A DNA stretch of 7,533 bases. Source: Candidatus Poseidoniales archaeon (GTDB taxonomy: Archaea > Thermoplasmatota > Poseidoniia > Poseidoniales > Thalassarchaeaceae). The position numbers and the translations under genes were made by a program. The notes under the pieces are model-generated. The model saw only the letters and a list, made by a program, of their open reading frames with translations, was not told the origin of the DNA and ran no database searches. The stretch is from the NCBI GenBank assembly GCA_028821815.1, contig JAPKEY010000071.1, positions 1 through 7,533 of the forward strand, read 5' to 3'. This document shows, piece by piece, positions 1 through 5,903 of the stretch (the first letter of the stretch is position 1; each line of letters starts with the position of its first letter).

Positions 1-701
1 ACCATGTTGATATGGCCTATGTCGCAGTCCCAACACCCATGGCAGACGATGGTTCCTGTAACCTCTCAATCGTTGAATCTGTGCTCAATGATTTACCCGA
101 TGGATTTACTGCTGTCATCAAGAGTACTGTGATACCTGGAACCGCACAACGCTATCACGAAGAATATCCCAACCTGAAGATCGCATACAGCCCTGAGTTC
201 CTTGTCGAACGGCGCCATTTAGAAGACTTTGGAAATCAGGATATTCTCGTCTGTGGGACCCACCATTCTGATGTTGCAGAACGTGTATTCCAACAACACC
301 GTGAGGCTGGTGTTCTCAAGCGCGACCAAACCTTCCAAGTCACCCCAACCCAAGCGGAACTTGTCAAGTACACAAAGAACACATATTACGCAATGAAAGT
401 CATCTTTGCCAACCAAATGTTCGACATCTGTGAAGAATTAGGTGAGGATTGGTATGCAGTTCGCGATATCATCACCGCAGAGCAGGCCCAACCCATCGGC
501 CCCAGCCACCTCGACCCAATCTTCGGACTCAACCGAGGCTTTGGTGGCAAGTGTTTGCCCAAGGATTCCAATGCGCTTCGCGTGCTCGCGAAAGAGCTTG
601 GAGTGAATTACGATCTCTTTGACGCACTACAATCCGACAATGCACGTCTTCGAGGTGTCCTTACGGGCAAAGAAAGCGATGTCGAAACCCAAGATGATTG
701 A
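1..701 (+). CDS. Nucleotide-sugar (UDP-glucose/GDP-mannose-type) dehydrogenase, 5' truncated by the window, short C-terminus
   Basis: This is the C-terminal part of an NAD-dependent nucleotide-sugar dehydrogenase, which oxidises the C6 hydroxyl of a sugar nucleotide to a carboxylate for surface polysaccharide or glycan synthesis. The frame is open to the left edge (codons from position 3: H-V-D-M-A-Y-V-A-V-P-T-P), so the ATG at 12 is internal and most of the Rossmann domain lies outside. Visible family motifs are AVPTP, the catalytic glutamate region YSPEFLVE (about 190-212), the central-domain helix AELVKYTKNTYYAMK with the catalytic lysine codon at 366-368, and GFGGKCLPKD with the nucleophilic cysteine codon at 552-554. 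The usual motif is GGSCLPKD or GGxCLPKD. The protein ends about 50 residues after this cysteine, so the usual C-terminal UDP-binding domain of roughly 100 residues is missing. That suggests a short-form enzyme or a decayed gene. The family call is firm; the exact substrate is not known. Confidence 0.9.
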   Translation, partial: HVDMAYVAVPTPMADDGSCNLSIVESVLNDLPDGFTAVIKSTVIPGTAQRYHEEYPNLKIAYSPEFLVERRHLEDFGNQDILVCGTHHSDVAERVFQQHREAGVLKRDQTFQVTPTQAELVKYTKNTYYAMKVIFANQMFDICEELGEDWYAVRDIITAEQAQPIGPSHLDPIFGLNRGFGGKCLPKDSNALRVLAKELGVNYDLFDALQSDNARLRGVLTGKESDVETQDD

Positions 702-760
702 ATCTACCCAATGGTTCTCGCATCGCAGGGTTCATGTTCCATAGCCAACTTCGCAGGGTC

Positions 761-1183
761 ATGCTCCCAGACACCCTACACCAGTTGCCTCAGTCCGAGC
801 GCTTCGCATACGCCAAGCTTCTCGCCTTTGTAACACGCATTGATAACGAACTGTCAATCGATGAAATGGCAATCTTTGAACAACGCCTCGGCACCGCACT
901 ACTCTCACCAGATCAGCGCAAAGAAGTACGCAATTATCTCAAGGATCCTCCAACTCTGGGTGAGTGCCTAGGGGGGCTTGGACCCATCTCTGGTCGCCTC
1001 GCACTACGTGATGCAACGCTCATGACCGCTGCTGATGGTCACGTCGACCCCGATGAACGCTTGGTTCTGGATTCAATCGCCATGCATGTCGGACTCCCCT
1101 CCAAAGTTGTGGATGATCTCCTCGAATGGGTACTCAAGGGTTACGACTGGATGCAAGAAGGTCTAGATCTCCTCAATGGTTGA
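761..1183 (+). CDS. TerB-like domain protein (first of a tandem pair)
   Basis: A 140-residue, all-helical, soluble protein resembling the TerB / tellurite-resistance family, whose members carry two acidic ADGxhxxxE-type metal-binding motifs in helical hairpins. Here the second motif is intact (AADGHVDPDE, residues 90-99). The first is degenerate (RIDNELSIDE, 26-35) but keeps Asp28 and the later acidic residues. The start at 761 was chosen because the protein then begins MLPD, exactly as its downstream paralogue does, and the two align without gaps from residue 1. In-frame upstream starts exist at 734 (ATG) and 698 (TTG). The ribosome site at 761 is weak (AGGG just upstream). It lies 59 bases after the dehydrogenase and 11 bases before the next gene, so it is probably co-transcribed. 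The biochemical role of stand-alone TerB domains is not settled: metal sensing or a membrane-associated stress complex is proposed for the family. Nothing here proves tellurite resistance. Confidence 0.75.
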   Translation: MLPDTLHQLPQSERFAYAKLLAFVTRIDNELSIDEMAIFEQRLGTALLSPDQRKEVRNYLKDPPTLGECLGGLGPISGRLALRDATLMTAADGHVDPDERLVLDSIAMHVGLPSKVVDDLLEWVLKGYDWMQEGLDLLNG

Positions 1184-1187
1184 GGTG
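1182..1187 (+). promoter_or_regulatory. Ribosome binding site of the second TerB-like gene
   Basis: GAGGTG matches the archaeal anti-Shine-Dalgarno (16S 3' end ACCUCC) and lies seven bases ahead of the ATG at 1195. It overlaps the TGA of the first TerB-like gene (1181-1183). This decides the start of the second gene against the alternative start at 1126, and implies translational coupling of the pair. Confidence 0.75.
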
Positions 1188-1194
1188 TGACCTC

Positions 1195-1647
1195 ATGCTC
1201 CCCGATGCTGTTGACCTCTTGGATGAACGGTCACGGGAAGCCTATGTTGGTGTACTCATCCACGTCGCTGCCGCTGATGGTGACCTCGTGCGCGAAGAGA
1301 GTGCTGCCATTGAAGCGGCAATGGGTCGGGCAATGATTCGACCCAAGCAGCGGGAGAAATTGCGTCCACAACTAACCGAACAAAGCAAGTTAAGTGAATT
1401 ACTCGATCAATTATCTGAAGATGCATGTAGAGTGGTTCTACGTGATTCAATGATTATTGCAGCAGTTGACGGTGACTACCACGAATCTGAGCTCGAGGCC
1501 ATTCATGAAATCGCCAAGGCAAGTGGTGTGAGCAAGAAAGAACTCGATTCTCTATTCGGTTGGGTCGAGGATGGATGGCGATGGATGGCTCGTGGGCGAG
1601 GTATCCTCGGCGTCAATCTTGCCGGAGACGAGAGTTTACTCGATTGA
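1195..1647 (+). CDS. TerB-like domain protein (second of a tandem pair)
   Basis: A 150-residue TerB-like protein with both acidic motifs intact: AADGDLVREE at residues 26-35 and AVDGDYHESE at 90-99. These sit at exactly the same residue numbers as in the upstream protein. Further shared positions are the MLPD start, LRD at 82-84, and a W-V...G...W-M signature near residues 123-131. The family fold is helical and is expected to bind divalent metal through the aspartates. There is no signal peptide or membrane segment. The ATG has a good GAGGTG ribosome site. The C-terminus is about 10 residues longer than the first copy. The pair arose by tandem duplication, and the second copy looks like the metal-competent one. 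It is followed by a 119-base structured gap and the DNA methyltransferase. The family call is good; the function is inferred. Confidence 0.8.
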   Translation: MLPDAVDLLDERSREAYVGVLIHVAAADGDLVREESAAIEAAMGRAMIRPKQREKLRPQLTEQSKLSELLDQLSEDACRVVLRDSMIIAAVDGDYHESELEAIHEIAKASGVSKKELDSLFGWVEDGWRWMARGRGILGVNLAGDESLLD

Positions 1648-1676
1648 TTTTGGAAAACGTGTTACTGCGGCTTAAT

Positions 1677-1722
1677 TCCGTCGCGCAAACGCGCGCATAC
1701 GTGCTCGCGCACGGGCGACGGA
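1677..1722 (+). promoter_or_regulatory. GC-rich nested inverted repeat (stem-loop) upstream of the methyltransferase
   Basis: TCCGTCGC (1677-1684) and GCGACGGA (1715-1722) are perfect 8-base inverted complements. Inside them GCGCG (1691-1695) pairs with CGCGC (1706-1710) around a 10-base loop. The result is a two-tier hairpin of 46 bases, 33 of them G or C, clearly richer in G+C than the flanking genes. No T-run follows directly, so it is not an obvious terminator. As RNA it could be a leader structure of the methyltransferase transcript; as DNA it could be an operator. If translation began at 1650 or 1659 this segment would be coding, which is less likely given its composition and structure. 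Confidence 0.5.
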
Positions 1723-1742
1723 TTGATATTCAGAAGGTGCTC

Positions 1743-1760
1743 GGGGTAGGTTGGGGTGGG
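1743..1760 (+). promoter_or_regulatory. G-tract-rich ribosome binding region of the methyltransferase
   Basis: Four guanine tracts (GGGG, GG, GGGG, GGG) separated by one- or two-base spacers end six bases before the ATG at 1767. The stretch contains GGTG at 1755-1758, a Shine-Dalgarno match at suitable spacing, which supports the 1767 start. The same tracts could form a two-tetrad G-quadruplex in the mRNA, which would mask the ribosome site. The quadruplex is an inference from the pattern only. Confidence 0.45.
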
Positions 1761-1766
1761 ACCGAA

Positions 1767-3755
1767 ATGCGTGGAAACGTCAGTGGTTGGTATGCAAGAT
1801 TAGACCGAGAATGTGAAGACAGACTCGAACAAATGAACATCTGGCTCAATGCTTGGGAAGAGGCGCTCAGAACGCACCAACCCCAAGCGAGTCAACTGCC
1901 AAGTGATTGGCCCACTTTACCTGCTAGCCTGCTCACTGACCCGGGACATGTCTTGGATCACCTTCTGTGCCGGCACGATGCGGAATCGGATGGACGGAGC
2001 CCTCGTGGTGCACACCCTACTCCAACCCGCCTTGCCGATGCTATCATCGCTGACGAACTGAAGTCTGATGTGGTGCTAAATGGTTCAGAACCTATGCATT
2101 CCAATGTCAATCTCGCTGCACTACCCCCTGCTTTCAGGGCCCACGCAGAAGCCATTAACGGAGAAAAGGAAGCTGCCAGAGAAGCAGAGGTCGATGAAGA
2201 AACCGAACAGGAAATTGCCACGGGTGCACGCACGCGAACAGGCGTCCCCCTACCCTTTGCAGACCCCGCTGTAGGAGGCGGATTGTTCCCTTCACGTATT
2301 CTCAAATGGCATGGAGAGAAAATTTCAGAGGTCCCAATCGAAGATCGCGCTGAAGATACGCGCTTGTTGTTGACCTCGATGCAATTACTCGATGTCTGCG
2401 AAGTTGCTGGTGAAATGACGAAGCGGCGTTTGCTCCTTTCTGCAATACGTGCTGGTCTAGTTAGTCTAGATGATGAACCGATGGAAGGATGCCTAACTCG
2501 CAGTGAAGCGACGGCCATCTTCGAAGATGTGGTTCGTGTTGGCGATGCCCTCCGTGATGGTTGGCCTTGGAATGAACCGCCGCGACTTCTCATGGGTAAT
2601 CCCCCTTGGTTGAGAATCAAAGATCGGTTCCGCGGTCACCCCGATGGAAGTAATCTACGAAAAGAACTTGGAGAAGAATTGAGAAGTCTTCGTGAAGAAA
2701 ATGGTTCACTCCGATTTAGTACACTACGCGGGAATGTCAATCTTTACAGATTGTTCTTGGAAAGAAGTCTCCAACTTGTTCGAGCAGGTGGACGCGTTCG
2801 ACTCATTGTACCCGATAGTCTGCTTCGAGAACAGAGCAGTGCTCCATTGCGACGATTGTTAGTCGATTCTCATGAATGGACTGGAATTTGGACTTTCCCT
2901 GAATCGGCTAGACTCTTTACAGGTGTTACACAAGGTGTTCTTATTCTCGGAATCACCGTCGATGGTATGAGTGAGGAACTGATTTGCCGTGGTCCTGCTG
3001 AAGCAAACGAACTTTGCTCAAAGAATGGATTGGACAAGGATGTACCTCGATTTAATCTCGATCGCGAACGTTGGGCTCGCTGGAGCCGCAAAGAATGGGC
3101 TGTGCCAAGATTACCCCGCAACCGATATGATCGGCAATCTCTACTTACTATCATTGACGATCTCGCAGACCTTCCGCGTTTGGCTGAATCTCATCACTGG
3201 CTTGCGGGCGAGAATCGTCTTCGTGTCCGTGTTGGCGAAGTAGACCAAACAACCTGGAGTGCTGACATCAAGCCTTGGAAGAAGGGGAGTCGAGGGACAC
3301 CATTCATCCGTGGAATCCATTTTAGAAATGATGAGAAAAAGGGTATTTGGCTCCAACATCCATCGTTTAACTCCTCAATCGATGAGGATGCTGCTGAACG
3401 TAAGCAGGCACAATGGCGTGGACCCATTAAAGCTCCAAAACATCCGCGTCTCGCTTGTCAAGCGATTGTCAACGCACAACAATTGCGACGATTGCGATGG
3501 GTTGTTCTGCCCGCTGGTTGTGTACTAGGGAATTCTGTCAACCATCTCGAATTACCCGAAGATGTCGCTGATCGAATCTCCGAACAACGTGGCAACCTCA
3601 ATTCTGCGCTTTCATGGCTTTGTGATTTACTGAATGACAAGCGATTGGACGCATGGGCCCGCGCATGGGCAGCGAACAACAATGTCAATAATTATGAATT
3701 GGAAATGTTGCCCCTCCCGCCGTCTGAAACGGCTATTTCTGCTCAATTTGTTTGA
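1767..3755 (+). CDS. Eco57I-like N6-adenine DNA methyltransferase (type II / IIG-like, no nuclease domain seen)
   Basis: A 662-residue SAM-dependent DNA methyltransferase predicted to methylate adenine N6. From the 1767 ATG the order is: a short helical N-terminus; HPTPTRLADAI at about 83-93, the TP motif usually found ahead of the SAM site; an acidic, Glu/Ala-rich insertion; motif I DPAVGGG (166-172, SAM binding, commonly DPACGSG); motif IV NPPW (278-281, catalytic); the GNVNLYRLF...VPDSLLREQSS block (about 322-358) typical of Eco57I/MmeI-like enzymes; a presumed target-recognition region with GTPFIRGIHFRN (510-521); and a C-terminal NNNVNNYELEMLPLPP (637-652). No PD-(D/E)XK nuclease precedes it, and no separate restriction gene lies nearby, so it may be an orphan methylase or part of a split system. 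The frame is open upstream to 1560; TTG 1650 and GTG 1659 are alternative starts without a clear ribosome site. The class call is strong; the target sequence is unknown. Confidence 0.88.
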   Translation: MRGNVSGWYARLDRECEDRLEQMNIWLNAWEEALRTHQPQASQLPSDWPTLPASLLTDPGHVLDHLLCRHDAESDGRSPRGAHPTPTRLADAIIADELKSDVVLNGSEPMHSNVNLAALPPAFRAHAEAINGEKEAAREAEVDEETEQEIATGARTRTGVPLPFADPAVGGGLFPSRILKWHGEKISEVPIEDRAEDTRLLLTSMQLLDVCEVAGEMTKRRLLLSAIRAGLVSLDDEPMEGCLTRSEATAIFEDVVRVGDALRDGWPWNEPPRLLMGNPPWLRIKDRFRGHPDGSNLRKELGEELRSLREENGSLRFSTLRGNVNLYRLFLERSLQLVRAGGRVRLIVPDSLLREQSSAPLRRLLVDSHEWTGIWTFPESARLFTGVTQGVLILGITVDGMSEELICRGPAEANELCSKNGLDKDVPRFNLDRERWARWSRKEWAVPRLPRNRYDRQSLLTIIDDLADLPRLAESHHWLAGENRLRVRVGEVDQTTWSADIKPWKKGSRGTPFIRGIHFRNDEKKGIWLQHPSFNSSIDEDAAERKQAQWRGPIKAPKHPRLACQAIVNAQQLRRLRWVVLPAGCVLGNSVNHLELPEDVADRISEQRGNLNSALSWLCDLLNDKRLDAWARAWAANNNVNNYELEMLPLPPSETAISAQFV

Positions 3756-3875
3756 TTCCGACATCCGGTATCTATCTGCAGGTTTACGGTAATAAAAAAC
3801 CGCAATGCCCAAGACTTCATTAAGCGGTGCACTACCATATCCGAACATCTGCAATCGTAGAGGGGAAACTGGAAG
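3756..3875. other. Intergenic gap between methyltransferase and NTPase
   Basis: This 120-base gap has no convincing gene. An A-rich patch with a weak inverted repeat (GGTTT 3781-3785 against AAACC 3797-3801, with an AT-rich loop) could be a promoter A/T element or a poor terminator. Neither reading is strong, and it lies about 75-95 bases ahead of the next ATG. A purine-rich AGAGGGGAA sits roughly 10 bases before that ATG. The NTPase gene may therefore have its own promoter. Confidence 0.3.
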
Positions 3876-4460
3876 ATGGGCATACATCCAAAAATCGGAG
3901 TAACGGGGCTCCCCCGTAGTGGGAAGTCTGCGGTGATGACGAAGGTCGTCAGTATGCTGGAAACTGAGAGGCTTGCCGAAATGCGTGCTCGTGGCGACGA
4001 TGTTGAGTCGGCTAAATTGTTGGGCGGTATGCGTTGCGAACCCGTAAGTGAAAATGGAGAAAGAGTCGGTTTCAAGTGCATCAATTTCCAATCGGGTGAA
4101 GAGGCAGTTATTGCCCACAAAGGCATTGATTCTCGGATGCGTGTTCTTGGATACGGTATCGACACAGAAGCGATTGAGAGAATTGCAGTACCTGCAATCC
4201 AAGAAGCGATGGATGATTACGAAATTCTCGTGATTGATGAGATCGGTAAATTCAGTGTTGAAAGCGAGGCTTTTGTCGAAGTGGTTCGAAAAGCGATGAA
4301 GGAAGACAAACCCACCCTACTGACTCTTCACAAGAAAAGTCGCCATCCACTACTACAGGACATTCGTCGTCGTGACGATGCGCGAATCCTTGAGGTGACA
4401 CCGGTCAACCGTGCACTGCTGCCCTACAAAATTCACAAGTTAATTCGAGAGACCTACTAG
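3876..4460 (+). CDS. THEP1-family nucleoside triphosphatase (P-loop NTPase)
   Basis: A 194-residue P-loop NTPase of the THEP1 (NTPase_1) family, which hydrolyses ATP, GTP and other NTPs and whose cellular role is not established. The Walker A motif is GLPRSGKS (residues 11-18) directly after the first strand IGVT. The Walker B/DEIG signature is ILVIDEIGKF (117-126), close to the family's DEIGKME. Between them RVGFKCINFQSGEEAVIAH matches the family's characteristic GF...tGe...LAH region. The length fits the usual 170-200 residues. The Walker A deviates from the common GxPGxGKTT form (Arg14-Ser15, Ser18), but the lysine and hydroxyl residues are kept. The ATG at 3876 follows a purine-rich AGAGGGGAA. 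Its stop is one base from the stop of the opposing membrane protein gene. It may share the transcript of the methyltransferase 120 bases upstream, but that gap allows a separate promoter. Confidence 0.85.
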   Translation: MGIHPKIGVTGLPRSGKSAVMTKVVSMLETERLAEMRARGDDVESAKLLGGMRCEPVSENGERVGFKCINFQSGEEAVIAHKGIDSRMRVLGYGIDTEAIERIAVPAIQEAMDDYEILVIDEIGKFSVESEAFVEVVRKAMKEDKPTLLTLHKKSRHPLLQDIRRRDDARILEVTPVNRALLPYKIHKLIRETY

Positions 4461-4461
4461 G

Positions 4462-4893
4462 TCACTCCTCTTCACCGTGAGTAGATTCTAGCATCTTGGT
4501 TTCCATATTTGCCCACGCACCTGAGAGACGATCTGTGTCGTGTGCGTCCAAATGTTCCTCTGACAATCGCTCAGAGATTTGCGACTCGGATTCATTTGGA
4601 AAATACTTTCCAAATGGAGGGGATATTCCGGATTGTCTCGCGGTTCGATAAACAAATCCGAGACCAAGGCCCAGTACAGCACCCCCTGGAACCAACCAAC
4701 CGATGGGTGAAGATGCTGTGCAGGTTTCATCGATGAGTGAAGCATCGGGTGCAGGACAATCATCTGGAGGTAAACGGCCATCAATTAATGCAAATGCCGT
4801 CGCGAGTAAAAGTGTGATTCCAAGGCCAAAAAAGAGGCGCTCGGCGGCGCGCGCAGATGTCTGCATTGACCCTGCGAGGGGTGGTCGGCGCAT
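4462..4893 (-). CDS. Small two-helix membrane protein, unknown function
   Basis: A 143-residue protein not assignable to a known family. With the start at ATG 4893 it has a short basic N-terminus (MRRPPLAGSM..., inside-positive), a first membrane helix at about 20-38 (FFGLGITLLLATAFALI), and an extracytoplasmic loop containing Cys46 and Cys59, which could form a disulfide. A second helix follows at about 64-82 (IGWLVPGGAVLGLGLGFVY), then a charged, Glu/Ser/Asp-rich cytoplasmic tail of about 60 residues. A GTG start at 4944 would add 17 residues, and ATG 4866 would remove 9. Coding is supported by the well-formed membrane segments with a positive-inside pattern and by the neat tail-to-tail fit with the NTPase gene. 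It is divergent from gcvH. No function can be read from sequence. Confidence 0.65.
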   Translation of the reverse strand: MRRPPLAGSMQTSARAAERLFFGLGITLLLATAFALIDGRLPPDDCPAPDASLIDETCTASSPIGWLVPGGAVLGLGLGFVYRTARQSGISPPFGKYFPNESESQISERLSEEHLDAHDTDRLSGAWANMETKMLESTHGEEE

Positions 4894-4965
4894 CAAACCC
4901 ACGGCGGAAAGGGAACACGAAAGGTTGAGACACCCATTTCGCACGCAGCAACCTGAGGATTGGAG
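4894..4965. other. Divergent intergenic region
   Basis: These 72 bases separate the minus-strand membrane protein gene from gcvH and should carry promoters for both directions. No clear BRE/TATA pair was recognised. The gcvH ribosome site GAGG (4955-4958) lies at its right end, seven bases from the ATG. Confidence 0.4.
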
Positions 4966-5349
4966 ATGTCAGACGTTCCCGATGGCCTACGATACACGAA
5001 AGAACATGAATGGATACGAATGGAAGATGGTGTTGCTGTCATCGGTATTACCGATTATGCACAACACGCATTGACCGATATCGTCTGGATTGAATTTCTT
5101 GCTGATGTAGGAGATTCTGTTGAAGAAAACGAATCGTTCGCGAGTGTTGAATCAGTCAAATCTGTCTCTGATATCTATGCACCACTCACTGGAACCGTTG
5201 TTGCACTAAACCATGATTTACAAGATGCGCCTGAAGCGATGAATGAGAATGCTTACGGTTCTTGGATTGCCAAAATCGAACTCGCTGATACAGGAGCCGT
5301 CGATGGGCTTCTCGATGCGACAGGGTATGCATCTCTCATCGGAGAATAA
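4966..5349 (+). CDS. gcvH: Glycine cleavage system H protein (lipoyl carrier)
   Basis: A 127-residue GcvH, the usual family length. The protein carries the aminomethyl group on a lipoyl-lysine arm between the P, T and L proteins of the glycine cleavage complex in the cytoplasm. The N-terminal GLRYTKEHEWIR (8-18) and GITDYAQHAL (27-36) are hallmark motifs. The lipoylation site is Lys65 in SVESVKSVSDIYAP, within the hammerhead lipoyl domain. The C-terminal NENAYGSWIAKIEL (93-106) is also typical. ATG 4966 is preferred over TTG 4960 because it gives the standard start and has GAGG seven bases upstream. No gcvP, gcvT or lipoate ligase gene is adjacent, so its partners must be encoded elsewhere. 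The next gene begins two bases after its stop, so the two form an operon. Confidence 0.95.
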   Translation: MSDVPDGLRYTKEHEWIRMEDGVAVIGITDYAQHALTDIVWIEFLADVGDSVEENESFASVESVKSVSDIYAPLTGTVVALNHDLQDAPEAMNENAYGSWIAKIELADTGAVDGLLDATGYASLIGE

Positions 5350-5351
5350 AC

Positions 5352-5903
5352 ATGAACGAGTCGATCCCACTCGCTGACCGAATCACGCTCTATTTCGATG
5401 GTTCCTGCCAAGAAAATCGGAACGTGACCGCAGAAACTCCTGCAGGGTGGGGTGTAGTGATTGTTCGAGGGGATTCCGGACTTGGCAAAGGCGACGGAGA
5501 GGTGATCGAAGAATTGAGTGGTTCTGTCATTACATCCGCTGATGATGATGGGTTCTTGGGTGCCGAGATTGGTAGTAACAACACTGGTGAACTTTCGGCC
5601 ATTGCTCACACATTGCGTTGGTTGCTGATGGAAGGAAGTACGGACGCAGTGACGATTCGTGGAGATTCTCAGTATGCATTACACATTGCAAGAGGAGAGT
5701 GGCGTGCAAAAGCAAATCGAGAATTGGCGGCAAGAGTGCAGGCGTTGTGGAATGAAGTTACCTCATTACGCCCCGTTGAAGCTGAACACATTCGAGCACA
5801 CAGAGGGCATCGATGGAATGAACGGGCTGACCATCTGGCTTGGCGTGCGTGTATTGGTGAAACGCCGTTACCATTACAATTCTGGAAACCCGGAACTCGT
5901 TAA
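5352..5903 (+). CDS. rnhA: Ribonuclease HI family protein
   Basis: A 183-residue RNase H type 1 enzyme that cuts the RNA strand of RNA-DNA hybrids using two metal ions. The catalytic carboxylates are all visible: Asp16 (YFDGSC), Glu80 (SNNTGELSAI), Asp105 (RGDSQYAL) and Asp160 (NERADHLAW). His150 in HIRAHRGHRWNERAD corresponds to the conserved flexible-loop histidine. Compared with compact enzymes of about 155 residues it has an insertion around residues 40-70 (Gly/Asp-rich, with ADDDG) between the first strands. No N-terminal hybrid-binding domain is present. ATG 5352 has GGAG at 5341-5344 and lies two bases after the gcvH stop, implying translational coupling although the functions are unrelated. 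The stop overlaps that of the opposing gene. Confidence 0.93.
   Translation: MNESIPLADRITLYFDGSCQENRNVTAETPAGWGVVIVRGDSGLGKGDGEVIEELSGSVITSADDDGFLGAEIGSNNTGELSAIAHTLRWLLMEGSTDAVTIRGDSQYALHIARGEWRAKANRELAARVQALWNEVTSLRPVEAEHIRAHRGHRWNERADHLAWRACIGETPLPLQFWKPGTR

Noticed and set aside
694..744. Short plus-strand reading frame from the ATG at 694, overlapping the dehydrogenase stop
   Set aside because: It has only 16 codons, no ribosome site and no recognisable motif. Overlap with the upstream stop alone is not enough to call a gene.
1648..1766. A tRNA or other known small RNA gene in the structured gap
   Set aside because: No T-loop consensus, acceptor pairing or other known RNA signature was found. 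Only the nested hairpin is supportable.
1958..2620. Minus-strand open frame of 220 codons inside the methyltransferase
   Set aside because: It is Ser/Arg/Ala-rich low-complexity sequence, has no domain, and lies wholly antisense to a well-supported gene with catalytic motifs.
3781..3802. Rho-independent-like terminator after the methyltransferase
   Set aside because: The stem is only about five to seven pairs with a bulge and an AT-rich loop, and no T-run follows, so it is recorded only as part of the gap description.
3627..4202. Minus-strand open frame of 191 codons crossing the methyltransferase end, the gap and the NTPase start
   Set aside because: Its translation has no family signature, and it runs antisense to two supported genes including the Walker A region.
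4703..5074. Plus-strand open frame overlapping the two-helix membrane protein gene and gcvH
   Set aside because: It is out of frame with gcvH, whose motifs are unmistakable, and antisense to clear membrane helices. The translation has no structure of its own.
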